A stretch of 64,000 nucleotides of DNA from an uncultured Halomonas sp. (GTDB taxonomy: Bacteria; Pseudomonadota; Gammaproteobacteria; Pseudomonadales; Halomonadaceae): assembly GCF_947501415.1 (NCBI RefSeq), contig NZ_CANMVL010000012.1:27843-91842 (forward strand). Direction: 5' to 3'. The stretch's first letter is position 1. Each line of letters opens with the position of its first letter. Positions 8,478-17,013 of this stretch are shown here, in pieces. Position numbers and translations under genes: made by a program. The notes under the pieces are model-generated. The model worked only from the letters and a program-made list of their open reading frames with translations. It searched no databases and was not told where the DNA came from.

Positions 8478-8950
8478 TGGTCGACCCCCTGATGACCCTG
8501 GCCACCGGCCTCGGTCTGGGGCTCTCGCCCTGGGCCTCGGGCACGCTGGGCTCGCTGCTCGGCCTGCCGCTGGCCTGGTGGCTGCTGGGGCGCACCCGGA
8601 GGATGCAGATCGTGGTCACGCTGGCGCTGCTGCTGGCCGCGGTGCCAGTATGTCACCTGGCCGAGCAGGCGCTGGGCGACAAGGATGACGGTCGTATCGT
8701 GCTCGACGAGATCGTCGCCTTCCCGGTGGCGGTAGTGGGTCAGGCGGCGGCGCGTCAGCCTCTGGCGCTGGCGTCCGCCTTCGTGGTCTATCGTGTGTTC
8801 GACGCCACCAAGCCGCCGCCGGTGAGCCTGGTCGAGGCCATGCCCGGCGGCGTCGGCATCGTGCTCGACGACGTGATCGCCGCGGCCATGACCTGGCTGG
8901 TGATGGCCGGTGGCCTGATGCTCTGGCGGCGGCGTCTGGCCTCTTGGTGA
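8477..8950 (+). CDS. pgpA: phosphatidylglycerophosphatase A
   Basis: A 157-residue membrane enzyme that dephosphorylates phosphatidylglycerol phosphate to phosphatidylglycerol, the last step before cardiolipin synthesis. Family signatures are GLGLSPWASGTLGSLLGLP at the N-terminus, DDGRIVLDEIVAFPVA with the catalytic-site acidic residues, and YRVFDATKPPPVSLVEAMPGGVGIVLDDVIAA near the C-terminus. Four hydrophobic segments are visible. The start is coupled to the preceding gene (TGATG). The last 163 bases are overlapped on the opposite strand by the PhoD-like gene; because the pgpA C-terminus is fully family-like, the overlap must come from extension of the other gene. Confidence 0.93.
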   Translation: MVDPLMTLATGLGLGLSPWASGTLGSLLGLPLAWWLLGRTRRMQIVVTLALLLAAVPVCHLAEQALGDKDDGRIVLDEIVAFPVAVVGQAAARQPLALASAFVVYRVFDATKPPPVSLVEAMPGGVGIVLDDVIAAAMTWLVMAGGLMLWRRRLASW

Positions 8951-10866
8951 GACTCCGGTGGAAAGCGCACCTCGAAGCCGCGGGCGTCCAGCTGGCGGAT
9001 ATCGCGGGGGCGGCCTTGTTCATCGAAGTCGACCAGGCCGATCCCGCTGCCGTTCCAGAGCCGCTCTCCGGCGCGGGCACGATCCGGATCGCGGGGCGTG
9101 ATGGCCAGGCGTCGGCGCTTGGTGAGCCAGTTGAGCGGTGACCAGGGCGCATAGAGCCAGCGGTTCAGGCGGTCGAACCAGTCGAGCAGGGTGTCGGGAA
9201 AGGCGTTCTTGATGCCGCTGGAGGTGATCTGCCAGAGCCGCGGACCGTGGCTGCGCTGTCGGATTCGGATATCGTAGGCGAAGGAGTAGTGCACGTCGCC
9301 GGAGAGGATGACGTAGTTCCCCGGGGTGCGCGAGTGGCGGAAGATATTGAGCAGCACCTTGGCGGCGCCGCGGTGAGCCATCCAGTTCTCGGCATCGACC
9401 ACCAGCGGCTTGCCGGCCAGGCTAAAGAGTTTCTGGATCACCTCGATCAGCTTGACGCCGAACATCGGCGCCGGCGAGACGATGATCGTCGAGGGGTGGC
9501 CGAGCAGTGCCTGCTGGAAGTCGCTGAGCGCCTCCCAGTCCATCAGCCCCGAGGGACGCTTGGGACTGCGCTCGCTGCGCCAGCGCCGGGTTCGGGTATC
9601 GAGCACCACCAGAGGTGGCTCCCCCGACACCTGGTACTCCCAGCCTTCGAAGCGCAGCAGGCGCTGGATCAGGGCATCCAGGGCATCGCCGTCGAGCCAG
9701 CCGCCATTCGCCCTGGCATCCTCGAGCACAGGCGTGCATTCATTCAGCGGTTCGGCCAGGCGTTCGGGGTCGTTGCCCCAGCCCTGGCACAGCAGGTAGC
9801 CCAGCAGGGCGTTGCCGATGATGCGCCGAGAGAAGGGGTGGCCGTAGGCGGTGTGTTCCCAGTCGGCGGTGAGGTTCCAGTCGTCGGTGATATCGTGATC
9901 ATCGAAGATCATCAGGGTGGGCAGCCGAGCGAGCAGGCGCGCGCAGGCCGGCAACCCCGCCACGAAGCGCTCGATTACCCTCTGCTGTTCGCGGAACAGC
10001 GCCGTATGCTCGGCGTCGAGCGTCGGCGGTCCCGCCTCGATCAGCTCCCAGGGCGTCGGCGACCACACCAGCAGATACATGGCGACCATCTCGGCGAAGG
10101 TGGCCAGATGGTTGTGGGCATTGGCCGAGGTGAAGACCGGCTTGCGCACGCCGCCGAAGAAGCGCTCTCGCAGATTCTCCGAGCTCTCGACATCGGGCAG
10201 CAGCGACTCGCGATCGTAATAGTGTGCGGCGTCGCCATGCAGCGCCCGGCTATCGGCCACCACGGCACCCTCCAGCGGCTCGTCGAACAGTTCCAGGCGA
10301 TGGATCAGTGCATGAATCGCCACCAGCATGGGGCCGGCGACATCGTCGGCATAGACCTGGTCGCCGGTCATCAGCAGCCAGGCGGGGCGCTCCTCGGGGG
10401 CTGCGCGACGCTCGGCCAGCCACGCCTCGGCGCGCACCAGGCCGTCGCCGCCGTCGTGGTGGGGCTTGCGACAGGAGCCATGCAGCAGCCGGTGGTGGCG
10501 ACTGGCCAGCACGAAGGTGGGCAGTTCGCCATCGGCGTCGAGAAGATGTGGCCCCCAGTCGGCGATGCCGCGCTCCTGATCATCATCGTGCAGGCGAAGG
10601 TCGTAGGCGATCAGGGTGTCCCGAGGCAGCGGGTCCTCCAGTGGCAGGTCGATCAGATAGAGCCAGGCGTGACGCCCCACCGGCACTCGCCGGCAATGAT
10701 CGTCGGCAATGGCTAGCCGACGAGGCGACTCATTCGTGGGAGCCAGCTCGAGCGATAGCGACAGGGGGCGGCTGGTGGCCAGCCACAGTGCCAGGCGGTC
10801 GGGAGCCAGGCGGCGCAGCAGGGGGCCGGCGAGCACATCGGGCAGGGGAGTCGTATCTTGCGGCAT
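8788..10866 (-). CDS. PhoD-like metallophosphatase (alkaline phosphatase D family)
   Basis: A 692-residue predicted phosphatase/phosphodiesterase. Metal-ligand motifs of the PhoD family are visible: LLHGSCRKPHHDGGDG, LLMTGDQVYADDV, MIFDDHDITDDWN and, further on, YVILSGDVHYSFAYDIRI. No signal peptide is evident (MPQDTTPLPDVLAG), so it may be cytoplasmic, unlike secreted PhoD. Of two in-frame ATGs, the one at 10866 is favoured by AAAGGA five to six bases ahead. The last 54 codons, starting near RRRRQSIRPP, run antisense across the 3' end of pgpA and have a composition unlike the rest; an ancestral stop codon may have been lost. Confidence 0.8.
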   Translation of the reverse strand: MPQDTTPLPDVLAGPLLRRLAPDRLALWLATSRPLSLSLELAPTNESPRRLAIADDHCRRVPVGRHAWLYLIDLPLEDPLPRDTLIAYDLRLHDDDQERGIADWGPHLLDADGELPTFVLASRHHRLLHGSCRKPHHDGGDGLVRAEAWLAERRAAPEERPAWLLMTGDQVYADDVAGPMLVAIHALIHRLELFDEPLEGAVVADSRALHGDAAHYYDRESLLPDVESSENLRERFFGGVRKPVFTSANAHNHLATFAEMVAMYLLVWSPTPWELIEAGPPTLDAEHTALFREQQRVIERFVAGLPACARLLARLPTLMIFDDHDITDDWNLTADWEHTAYGHPFSRRIIGNALLGYLLCQGWGNDPERLAEPLNECTPVLEDARANGGWLDGDALDALIQRLLRFEGWEYQVSGEPPLVVLDTRTRRWRSERSPKRPSGLMDWEALSDFQQALLGHPSTIIVSPAPMFGVKLIEVIQKLFSLAGKPLVVDAENWMAHRGAAKVLLNIFRHSRTPGNYVILSGDVHYSFAYDIRIRQRSHGPRLWQITSSGIKNAFPDTLLDWFDRLNRWLYAPWSPLNWLTKRRRLAITPRDPDRARAGERLWNGSGIGLVDFDEQGRPRDIRQLDARGFEVRFPPESHQEARRRRQSIRPPAITSQVMAAAITSSSTMPTPPGMASTRLTGGGLVASNTR

Positions 10867-11000
10867 GGCCATCCTTTGCTGATGTCAGTCTGTTCGGTGA
10901 GCCCCGGCGATCGATCTCCCTAGCCCCAGCCAAGTCAACCGACTACGCTGGCAGCGGCTTTGTTCCACGCCGCCCTTTTTCATTGATGGAGGTTACGACC

Positions 11001-11567
11001 ATGACCGTGCTGCTGATCGGCCTGTTGATCTTTCTCGGGACGCACTCGGTGCGCATTCTTGCCGATGACTGGCGAGGCGCCCAGATTCGGCGGATGGGTG
11101 AGCTGCCCTGGAAGGCGGCCTATTCGGCGGCTTCGATTCTCGGGCTGGCCCTGGTGATCTGGGGCTATGGTCAGACGCGCCTGGATCCGGTGTGGATCTG
11201 GCAGCCGCCGGTGGCGCTGCGCCATGTCGTATCGCTGTTCATGATACCCGCCTTCGTGCTGCTGGTGGCGGCATATGTGCCACGTAACCACCTCAAGGCG
11301 AGGCTTGGTCATCCGATGATCCTGGGCGTGAAGCTCTGGGCCTTCGCCCATCTGCTGGCCAACGGGCGGCTGGGGGATATCGTGCTGTTCGGCGCCTTCC
11401 TGGTGTGGGCGATCTTCGATTTCCGGTCGGCCCGTCGTCGTCCACGTACAGAGATGGCGGCCCCGAGCGCGGCGGGCACCGTCACGACCGTGGTGGCCGG
11501 CCTGGTGGCCTATCTCGTGTTCGCCTTTTATCTGCATACATGGCTGATCGGCGTGCCGGTGATGTAA
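11001..11567 (+). CDS. NnrU family membrane protein
   Basis: A 188-residue integral membrane protein with about six hydrophobic segments. It opens MTVLLIGLLIFLGTHSVRILADDWR and contains PWKAAYSAASILGLALVIWGYG and HLKARLGHPMILGVKLWAFAHLLANG, all typical of NnrU. NnrU was named for a denitrification locus, and relatives act in or near heme/carotenoid isomerisation; no such neighbours are present here, so the role is open. The frame stays open far upstream, but GGAGG eight bases before 11001 fixes the start. It ends five bases before the convergent sensor-kinase gene. Confidence 0.85.
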   Translation: MTVLLIGLLIFLGTHSVRILADDWRGAQIRRMGELPWKAAYSAASILGLALVIWGYGQTRLDPVWIWQPPVALRHVVSLFMIPAFVLLVAAYVPRNHLKARLGHPMILGVKLWAFAHLLANGRLGDIVLFGAFLVWAIFDFRSARRRPRTEMAAPSAAGTVTTVVAGLVAYLVFAFYLHTWLIGVPVM

Positions 11568-11572
11568 GGCGT

Positions 11573-12922
11573 TCAGCCGCTCTCGTGCAGCGCGCTGCCG
11601 GGGAGCCAGAGCCGGGCACGCAGCCCCGCCTGCTCGGCGCTGTCGAGGGTTAATCTGCCGCCGTGGAGTTCCGTCAGGTCCTTGACGATGGCCAGACCCA
11701 GGCCGCTTTTCGAGCGCTGCTCGTCGAGGCGCACACCACGCGCCATGGCGGCCCGGCGTTGGGTGGGATCCATGCCCGGGCCGTCGTCCTCCACCGCCAG
11801 CCATACACCCCCGGCTTCCTCTCCGCCGCTTAGCCGGACGCGCGTTTCGGCCCAGCGCAGGGCGTTGTCGAGCAGGTTGCCGACCATCTCCTGGAGGTCC
11901 TGGGCATCCATGCGCAGAGAGAGCGGTGCCGGCAGCTCGGCATGCAGGGCGATGCCGCGACGCTCGGCCAGTCGGCCCAGGCCTTCGATGATCGGAGCCA
12001 GCACCTCCCCCACCGTGATGCGTGGCGCCAGGCCGGCATCACCCGCTGCCGTGGCCCGGGCCAGGTGGTGCTGCACGGCGGTATCGATGCGCAGGAGCTC
12101 GGCGCGGAGTCGGCTGCGGCGGGGCTCCTCGAGGCCGTCGGCGAGGGTCATCAGCGTACTGACCGGGGTCTTGAGGGCGTGGGCCAGATTGCCTGCCGCA
12201 TGGCGGGCGTGGGTCATCAGCCGTCGGTCGCGCTCCAGCACGCCGTTCATGGCCGTTGCCAGGCGGGACAGCTCTGCGGGTAACCGGGTGTCGAGACGCT
12301 CGGTGTCGCCATCCTCCACTCGGCGGAGGTCCCGGCGCAGGCGACGCAGCGGCGCCAGCCCCCAGTGGATCTGCAGCGCCAGGGCGGCCAGCAGCAGCGC
12401 GCCCAGCCCGGTCAGGGAGAGCGCTACCAGGCGGTCGAAGCGGGCCTGCTCGGCATCCAGTGGCTCACGCGAGATGGCCACGGCGACATGCAGGGGTGAG
12501 GCCAGCGGGGCGAGCCGGATATCGCGCTCGATGGCGCGCAGCGAGGTGTCGCGCGGTCCCTGGATATCACGCAGGAGAACCTCGTGATGGGGGGCGGTGG
12601 CTAGGCGCTGATCCCATAGCGAGCGCGAGGTGAGGGTGTGCTTACCCCCGTCGCTGATCTGCCAGTACCAGCCCGAGAACACCCGCGCGAAGCGCGTCTC
12701 CCCCAGAGAGCGCTGCTGGACCAGCGTGCCCGCGGCATCATCCCAGGCCAGGCCGGCGATCACTACCTGCAGCAGCGATTCGAGTCGCTGGTCGAAGGCC
12801 GCGGTGGTGGTCGCCTGGAAGTGGCGAGTGAGGCCGATGCCGGCCAGCGGCAGTGCCAGGATCAGGATCAGCAGGCTGGCCAGCATCAGCCGAGTGGCCA
12901 GGGAGAGGCGTCGCAAGTTCAT
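11573..12922 (-). CDS. two-component sensor histidine kinase
   Basis: A 449-residue membrane kinase: a transmembrane helix at about 10-32, a periplasmic domain of about 130 residues, a second helix at about 165-185, a HAMP-like linker (LRRLRRDLRRVEDGDTERLDTRLPAEL), a phosphoacceptor region with H248 in GNLAHALKTPVSTL, and an ATPase domain with NLLDNALRWAE (N box), DDGPGM (G1) and GLGLAIV (G2). The architecture resembles PhoQ/QseC-like kinases. It overlaps the response-regulator gene by four bases (ATGA). The neighbouring PepSY proteins suggest an envelope or metal-related signal, which is inference. Confidence 0.92.
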   Translation of the reverse strand: MNLRRLSLATRLMLASLLILILALPLAGIGLTRHFQATTTAAFDQRLESLLQVVIAGLAWDDAAGTLVQQRSLGETRFARVFSGWYWQISDGGKHTLTSRSLWDQRLATAPHHEVLLRDIQGPRDTSLRAIERDIRLAPLASPLHVAVAISREPLDAEQARFDRLVALSLTGLGALLLAALALQIHWGLAPLRRLRRDLRRVEDGDTERLDTRLPAELSRLATAMNGVLERDRRLMTHARHAAGNLAHALKTPVSTLMTLADGLEEPRRSRLRAELLRIDTAVQHHLARATAAGDAGLAPRITVGEVLAPIIEGLGRLAERRGIALHAELPAPLSLRMDAQDLQEMVGNLLDNALRWAETRVRLSGGEEAGGVWLAVEDDGPGMDPTQRRAAMARGVRLDEQRSKSGLGLAIVKDLTELHGGRLTLDSAEQAGLRARLWLPGSALHESG

Positions 12923-13590
12923 GGAGGCGGAGTGTCGCCGACCAGGCGGTAGCCCTGACCGCGCAGGGTCTCGATGCGCGTTGCGCCCAGCTTGCGACGC
13001 AGGCGACTGATCTGCACATCGATAACATTGGAGTCGGGCTCGTGGTCACGGTCGTAGACGTGTTCGGCGAGCTCGCTGCGACTGACCACCCGGGGGGCGG
13101 CATGGGCCAGGTAGGCGAGCAGGCGTGACTCCTGGGCGGTGAGGCTGATGGGGCGGCCGGCCAGGGTGACGCTGCCGCTGTGGGTGTCTAGGCTGAGCTC
13201 GCCGACTCTCAGTACCGGGTGAGCATGGCCATGGCTGCGCCGGACCAGGGCGCGAAGTCGGAACAGCACCTCGGCGGTCTCGAAGGGCTTGGTCACATAG
13301 TCATCGGCACCGGCCGAGAAGCCGGCGGCCTTGTCGGCCCAGCGGGTGCGTGCGGTAAGCACCAGCACCGGCAGCTCGATGCCATCTTCACGCCACTCGG
13401 CGAGCCAGCGACTGCCGTCACCGTCGGGCAGGCCCAGGTCGAGAATCACCGCGTCATAGACTTCGGTGCGCACCAGAAAGTCCGCCTCGCTGCCGTTTTC
13501 GGCACGTTCGAGCAGCAGCCCCGCGTCGCCCAGCGCCTCGCCGAGAGCCTCACTCAGGGCGCGGTCGTCCTCCACCAGCAGTACCTTCAT
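12919..13590 (-). CDS. OmpR-family response regulator
   Basis: A 223-residue regulator. The receiver domain has acidic residues D8-D9, phospho-acceptor D51 in AVILDLGLPDGDG and the conserved lysine in DDYVTKPFE. The C-terminal winged helix includes RLLAYLAHAAPRVVSRSELAEHVYDRDHEPDSNVIDVQISRLRRKLG and ends with RGQGYRLV, as in OmpR/PhoP regulators. It overlaps the downstream kinase and the upstream PepSY gene by four bases each, so the three genes form a tightly coupled operon. The divergent PepSY gene at 14068 is a plausible target. Confidence 0.94.
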   Translation of the reverse strand: MKVLLVEDDRALSEALGEALGDAGLLLERAENGSEADFLVRTEVYDAVILDLGLPDGDGSRWLAEWREDGIELPVLVLTARTRWADKAAGFSAGADDYVTKPFETAEVLFRLRALVRRSHGHAHPVLRVGELSLDTHSGSVTLAGRPISLTAQESRLLAYLAHAAPRVVSRSELAEHVYDRDHEPDSNVIDVQISRLRRKLGATRIETLRGQGYRLVGDTPPP

Positions 13591-13955
13591 GGCGAATCCT
13601 CCCGGCGACGCATGGCATCGATCTTCACCCCCTCCATGCCGACCAGCTCGCCGCTCTCGGCGTCGAACTCGAACTCCACCACCTGACCCTGGGGGCCGAG
13701 CATCTCGATCTCGTAGGCGAGGCGGCCATCGTCGCGCTCCAGCTCTACTTCCAGTATCTGACCCGCGTAGCGTGCCTCCAGCCAGTCGAGCAGCGTGGGA
13801 AGCGGCACGATTCGCTCCTCGCGTACCGCCGCATGGAGGTCATGCCAGTGGTCATCCGCCGATACGGGGGCAGCGCCCTGGAGCAGCAGCAGGGCGACCA
13901 GCATCGGCAAGCCAGGGCGGTGGGGGAAGGGAAGGGGAAGAGAGGCTGTCATCAT
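13587..13955 (-). CDS. exported PepSY-domain protein, first gene of the sensor operon
   Basis: About 122 residues: a signal peptide (hydrophobic LPMLVALLLLQGAAPVSA followed by DDHWHD), then one PepSY-like domain with LPTLLDWLEARYAGQILEVELERDDGRLAYEIEMLGPQGQVVEFEFDAESGELV split over two beta hairpins. PepSY domains occur in peptidase propeptides and in periplasmic accessories of two-component systems, where they may modulate the kinase. The start is uncertain: ATGs at 13955 and 13952 both give a good signal peptide but neither has a clear ribosome-binding site. Its last four bases overlap the response regulator. Confidence 0.75.
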   Translation of the reverse strand: MMTASLPLPFPHRPGLPMLVALLLLQGAAPVSADDHWHDLHAAVREERIVPLPTLLDWLEARYAGQILEVELERDDGRLAYEIEMLGPQGQVVEFEFDAESGELVGMEGVKIDAMRRREDSP

Positions 13956-14067
13956 GTGGACAGGGTGCCAGGCGGAACATGAACAGAGCATGAACGCTGG
14001 CGTCACCCTGGGGCAAGGTCAGCGGGTGTGTAATGGCCTGGCAATCCGAAGAGAGGAGGTATCTACC

Positions 14068-14547
14068 ATGCAACGAGCTATGCAACGTCCCCTGATCCTG
14101 GCCGGCTCCCTGGCCGTCCTGATGAGTGCCGCCGGCCTGGTCCAGGCCGCGGGAGATCGTCTGGCGGCAGAGCGCCTCGATGAGGTGCTGGCCCAGGCCA
14201 CTGATTTCGGTTTTCAGACCTTTGAGGAGATCGAGGCCAAGCGCGACGGCCGCTTCGAGGTGGAGGGCTGGCTCGATGAGGCGTGGCAGGCCGAGGTGCG
14301 CTTCGATCTTGCCAGCGGCGAGAGCTTCAAGGAGGAGCGCAAGCGGCGTGACAGCGGTGCCTGGGGGCTTAGTGAAGCCGAGGTGCGTGACGCCATGGCG
14401 CTGGCCGTGGCCGAGGGCCTGGTCGAGTTCGATGAGCTCCAGGCCGACCGCGAGGGTCGCATCGAGATCGAGGGCTATGACGCCGATGGTCGTGAGCTGG
14501 AGGTCAAGATCCTCGATGGCGAGGTGCTCGAGATAGAACGCGACTGA
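14068..14547 (+). CDS. exported protein with two PepSY domains
   Basis: A 159-residue periplasmic protein. A cleavable signal peptide ends near AAGLVQAA-GDRLAAERLD. Two repeats of the PepSY type follow: one around TDFGFQTFEEIEAKRDGRFEVEGWLDEAW and a second around GLVEFDELQADREGRIEIEGYDADGREL, each ending in a charged hairpin. AGGAGGT lies seven bases before the ATG, a strong site. It is divergent from the PepSY-regulator-kinase operon, separated by about 110 bases, and is probably controlled by that system. It ends just before a strong terminator. Confidence 0.85.
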   Translation: MQRAMQRPLILAGSLAVLMSAAGLVQAAGDRLAAERLDEVLAQATDFGFQTFEEIEAKRDGRFEVEGWLDEAWQAEVRFDLASGESFKEERKRRDSGAWGLSEAEVRDAMALAVAEGLVEFDELQADREGRIEIEGYDADGRELEVKILDGEVLEIERD

Positions 14548-14590
14548 ACCGCCGTCGGGGAGCCCGCCCGTTAACCAACGCAGGCATGCA

Positions 14591-14625
14591 GAAGAGGGCC
14601 CGGCGCATCAGGCGTCGGGCCCTCT
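14591..14625 (+). terminator. bidirectional intrinsic terminator
   Basis: The stem AAGAGGGCCCGGCG / CGTCGGGCCCTCTT closes a short loop and is flanked by A-rich and T-containing sides. It separates the PepSY gene from the convergent glutamate-synthase-like gene and can serve both strands. Confidence 0.75.
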
Positions 14626-14644
14626 TGTCGGGTGATGGAGCGGA

Positions 14645-16300
14645 CTAGTAGAGCTTGCTGTCGCGCAGCCTCGTCAGTGCCTCGGGTGGGGCGAAACTAT
14701 CGGCGCTGGCGCTCTCCCAGTAGTCGCGAAACACCGGGTGGCGCTCGGCACCGCCCACCAGCAGCTCGCCCGGGGTCAGGAAGTCATGGAGCTCGGCGAA
14801 GCTCTTTACCTTGTGGCGTGTGAGGCGGTGGGAGATATGCTCCGGGCCCAGCTCGGAGGAGTGGCGAAGCCCCGCGGCGCCGAGCATCTCGGCCAGGGCG
14901 GCAACGGTGTTGGCATGGAAGCTTGCCACCCGGTGCGCCTTGGTCGGCACGTCCAGGCGGCTGCCGCGCAGGGTGTCCTGGGTGGCCACGCCGCTGGGGC
15001 AGCGGTCGGTGTGGCAGCTGCGGGCCTGGATGCAGCCCAGGGCAAACATGAAGCCCCGGGCAGCGTTGCACCAGTCGGCCCCCAGCGCCATGGCGCGTGC
15101 GATATCGAAGGCGTTGACCAGCTTGCCGGCCGCGGCCAGGTTCACACGGTCGCGCAGACCGGCCCCCACCAGGGTGTTGTGGACCAGCAGCAGGGCCTCG
15201 TCCAGCGGCATCCCCAGGCGGTTGATGAACTCCAGGGGGGCGGCGCCGGTGCCGCCTTCACCGCCGTCGACCACCACGAAGTCGGGGTGCTCACCGGCCT
15301 CGAGCATCGCCTTGACGATGGCGAACCACTCCCAGGGGTGGCCGATGGCCAGCTTGATGCCCACGGGCTTGTCGCCGGCGAGCTCACGCAGCCGCACGAT
15401 GAAATCGATCAACTCGCGAGGGGTGGTGAAGGCCGTGTGAGCCGCCGGGGAGATGACGTCGCGCCCCGGGGGGACGCCGCGGGTGCTGGCGATCTCCTCG
15501 GTGACCTTGGCGCCGGGCAGGATGCCGCCGTGGCCCGGCTTGGCACCCTGGGAGAGTTTGATCTCGATCATCCTGACGGCGTTATCCCGAGCGTTCTCGC
15601 GGAAGCGCTCGGGGTCGAAGTCACCCGCCTCGTTGCGGCAGCCGAAGTAGCCCGAACCGATCTCCCACACCAGGTCACCACCGCGGCGGTGATAGGGCGA
15701 GATGGCCCCTTCGCCGGTGTCGTGATAGAAGCCGCCTTCGCAGGCGCCATCGTTGAGGGCACTGATGGCGTTGGCGGAGAGCGCGCCGAAGCTCATCGCC
15801 GAGATATTGAACACGCTGGCCGAGTAGGGCTTGGTGCGTTCTGCCCCCACGGTGATACGCAGGCTGGTGGGGTCGATATGGGCCGGCGCCAGGGAGGGGC
15901 TTATCCATTCGTAGCCGGGGTGGCGCATATGATGCAGCGAGCCGAATGGCCGCTTGTCGCTGACATTCTTGGCGCGCTGGTAGATCAGCCGGCGCTGTTC
16001 GCGGGAGAAGGGCACCTCCTCGGTGTCGCTCTGGATAAAGTACTGGCGGATCTCCGGACCGAACGACTCCAGGTTGTAGCGCAGGTGGGCCAGGATCGGG
16101 TAGTTGCGGCTGACCGTGCGGCCGCGCTGGCACACATCATAGGTGCCCAGGGCGGAGAGCAGGCCGAAGGCGAGCACCCCCCATCCCCAACCGGCATCGG
16201 CGGTGATCAGACCGATCAGGCTGACGGCCAGGCCCAGCAGGCTGAGTGCGTAGGCGCTGAAACGCAGGGGAAACGACGCGAGAGGTGACAGGCGGAACAT
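14645..16300 (-). CDS. FMN-binding glutamate synthase family protein
   Basis: A 551-residue protein related to the synthase domain of the large glutamate synthase subunit but lacking the amidotransferase domain. Two hydrophobic segments (about residues 8-50) anchor it to the membrane. The barrel region shows ISAMSFGALSANAISALNDGA, KLSQGAKPGHGGILPGAKV and DGGEGGTGAAPLEF (FMN/substrate loops), and the cysteine set C-x5-C-x4-C at about 424-435 (CIQARSCHTDRCPSG) fits a 3Fe-4S cluster. Its true substrate is not established in this family. The start is set by CGGAG six bases before the ATG; the frame extends upstream but with no family sequence. Confidence 0.88.
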   Translation of the reverse strand: MFRLSPLASFPLRFSAYALSLLGLAVSLIGLITADAGWGWGVLAFGLLSALGTYDVCQRGRTVSRNYPILAHLRYNLESFGPEIRQYFIQSDTEEVPFSREQRRLIYQRAKNVSDKRPFGSLHHMRHPGYEWISPSLAPAHIDPTSLRITVGAERTKPYSASVFNISAMSFGALSANAISALNDGACEGGFYHDTGEGAISPYHRRGGDLVWEIGSGYFGCRNEAGDFDPERFRENARDNAVRMIEIKLSQGAKPGHGGILPGAKVTEEIASTRGVPPGRDVISPAAHTAFTTPRELIDFIVRLRELAGDKPVGIKLAIGHPWEWFAIVKAMLEAGEHPDFVVVDGGEGGTGAAPLEFINRLGMPLDEALLLVHNTLVGAGLRDRVNLAAAGKLVNAFDIARAMALGADWCNAARGFMFALGCIQARSCHTDRCPSGVATQDTLRGSRLDVPTKAHRVASFHANTVAALAEMLGAAGLRHSSELGPEHISHRLTRHKVKSFAELHDFLTPGELLVGGAERHPVFRDYWESASADSFAPPEALTRLRDSKLY

Positions 16301-16379
16301 GACGCACTCCGATTTGTGGTGATTCGGTGAGGGGGTGCCCCACCGCAGGGGACGGGTAGGGCGACAATGTAGGGCAGCG

Positions 16380-16949
16380 TCAATCGGCCGGGGGCAGGCG
16401 TGCGGCCAGGGCGAAGACGTGCTCATCCTCGACCTCGAGCTCGCGCAGTGCCGCGGCCAGGTTGACGAGATAGTCGCGGTTGGGGCCACTGGGACCATGA
16501 GAGGCGGCGACCTGTTCGGCGATGGCGTCCAGCGGTGCCTCGCCGAGATAGGCGGCGTTGTCGGCGCCGGCCAGATAGACCAGCCCCTGGGTGCTGCCGC
16601 CGAGCTCGTCATCGAAGCACAGCGTGGTCACCTCGCGCAGGTAGCCGTTCTTCTCGCGCACATCGAGCGGCGCGAGCACCTCGGGGGTGATGCGGTAGGC
16701 CATGCCGTGGCAGACCGCTCCCGGTTCGCGCACCAGGGTGGCCACGCGGCCCGGGGCCGCCTGGGTGCCGCGATGGTCGTGGGAACCCTGCCAGAAGCGC
16801 CGCACCCAGCCATGGATATGCGCCGGGCGTCGCTCCAGATAGGGGAAGTCGGCCTTCCAGATCAGTGAGCCGTAGCCGAACAGCCAGATAGCCTCGTGGC
16901 CGGCAAAGTGGTTTCGCTCGCGGTTTAGTCGGGTGGTGTCGTGACTCAT
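16380..16949 (-). CDS. chaC: glutathione-specific gamma-glutamylcyclotransferase, ChaC type
   Basis: A 189-residue cytosolic enzyme that cleaves glutathione to 5-oxoproline and Cys-Gly. The substrate loop is FGYGSLIW at 24-31 and the probable catalytic glutamate is E99 in DVREKNGYLR. GWVRRFWQGSHDHRGT matches the family after the first strand. It lies 79 bases upstream of the FMN glutamate-synthase-like gene on the same strand and may be co-transcribed with it, which would put glutathione breakdown beside a glutamate-related enzyme. It is divergent from the GMC oxidoreductase gene. Confidence 0.92.
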   Translation of the reverse strand: MSHDTTRLNRERNHFAGHEAIWLFGYGSLIWKADFPYLERRPAHIHGWVRRFWQGSHDHRGTQAAPGRVATLVREPGAVCHGMAYRITPEVLAPLDVREKNGYLREVTTLCFDDELGGSTQGLVYLAGADNAAYLGEAPLDAIAEQVAASHGPSGPNRDYLVNLAAALRELEVEDEHVFALAARLPPAD

Positions 16950-17013
16950 TGGTCTCCTTATGGTTTGCTTGATCGCCTAATAATGACCACAACATATTGC
17001 GACAACTCACGCC

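Noticed and set aside
9247..10716. A 489-codon open frame antisense to the PhoD-like phosphatase
   Set aside because: The minus-strand protein carries the phosphatase metal motifs; this frame has none.
10224..11000. Upstream extension of the NnrU gene by 259 codons
   Set aside because: It lies antisense to the phosphatase and has Arg/Pro-rich composition; GGAGG before 11001 marks the true start.
14738..16288. A 516-codon open frame antisense to the FMN glutamate-synthase-like gene
   Set aside because: It is the reverse of a well-supported gene; its Gly/Gln/His-rich translation has no family pattern and results from high GC.
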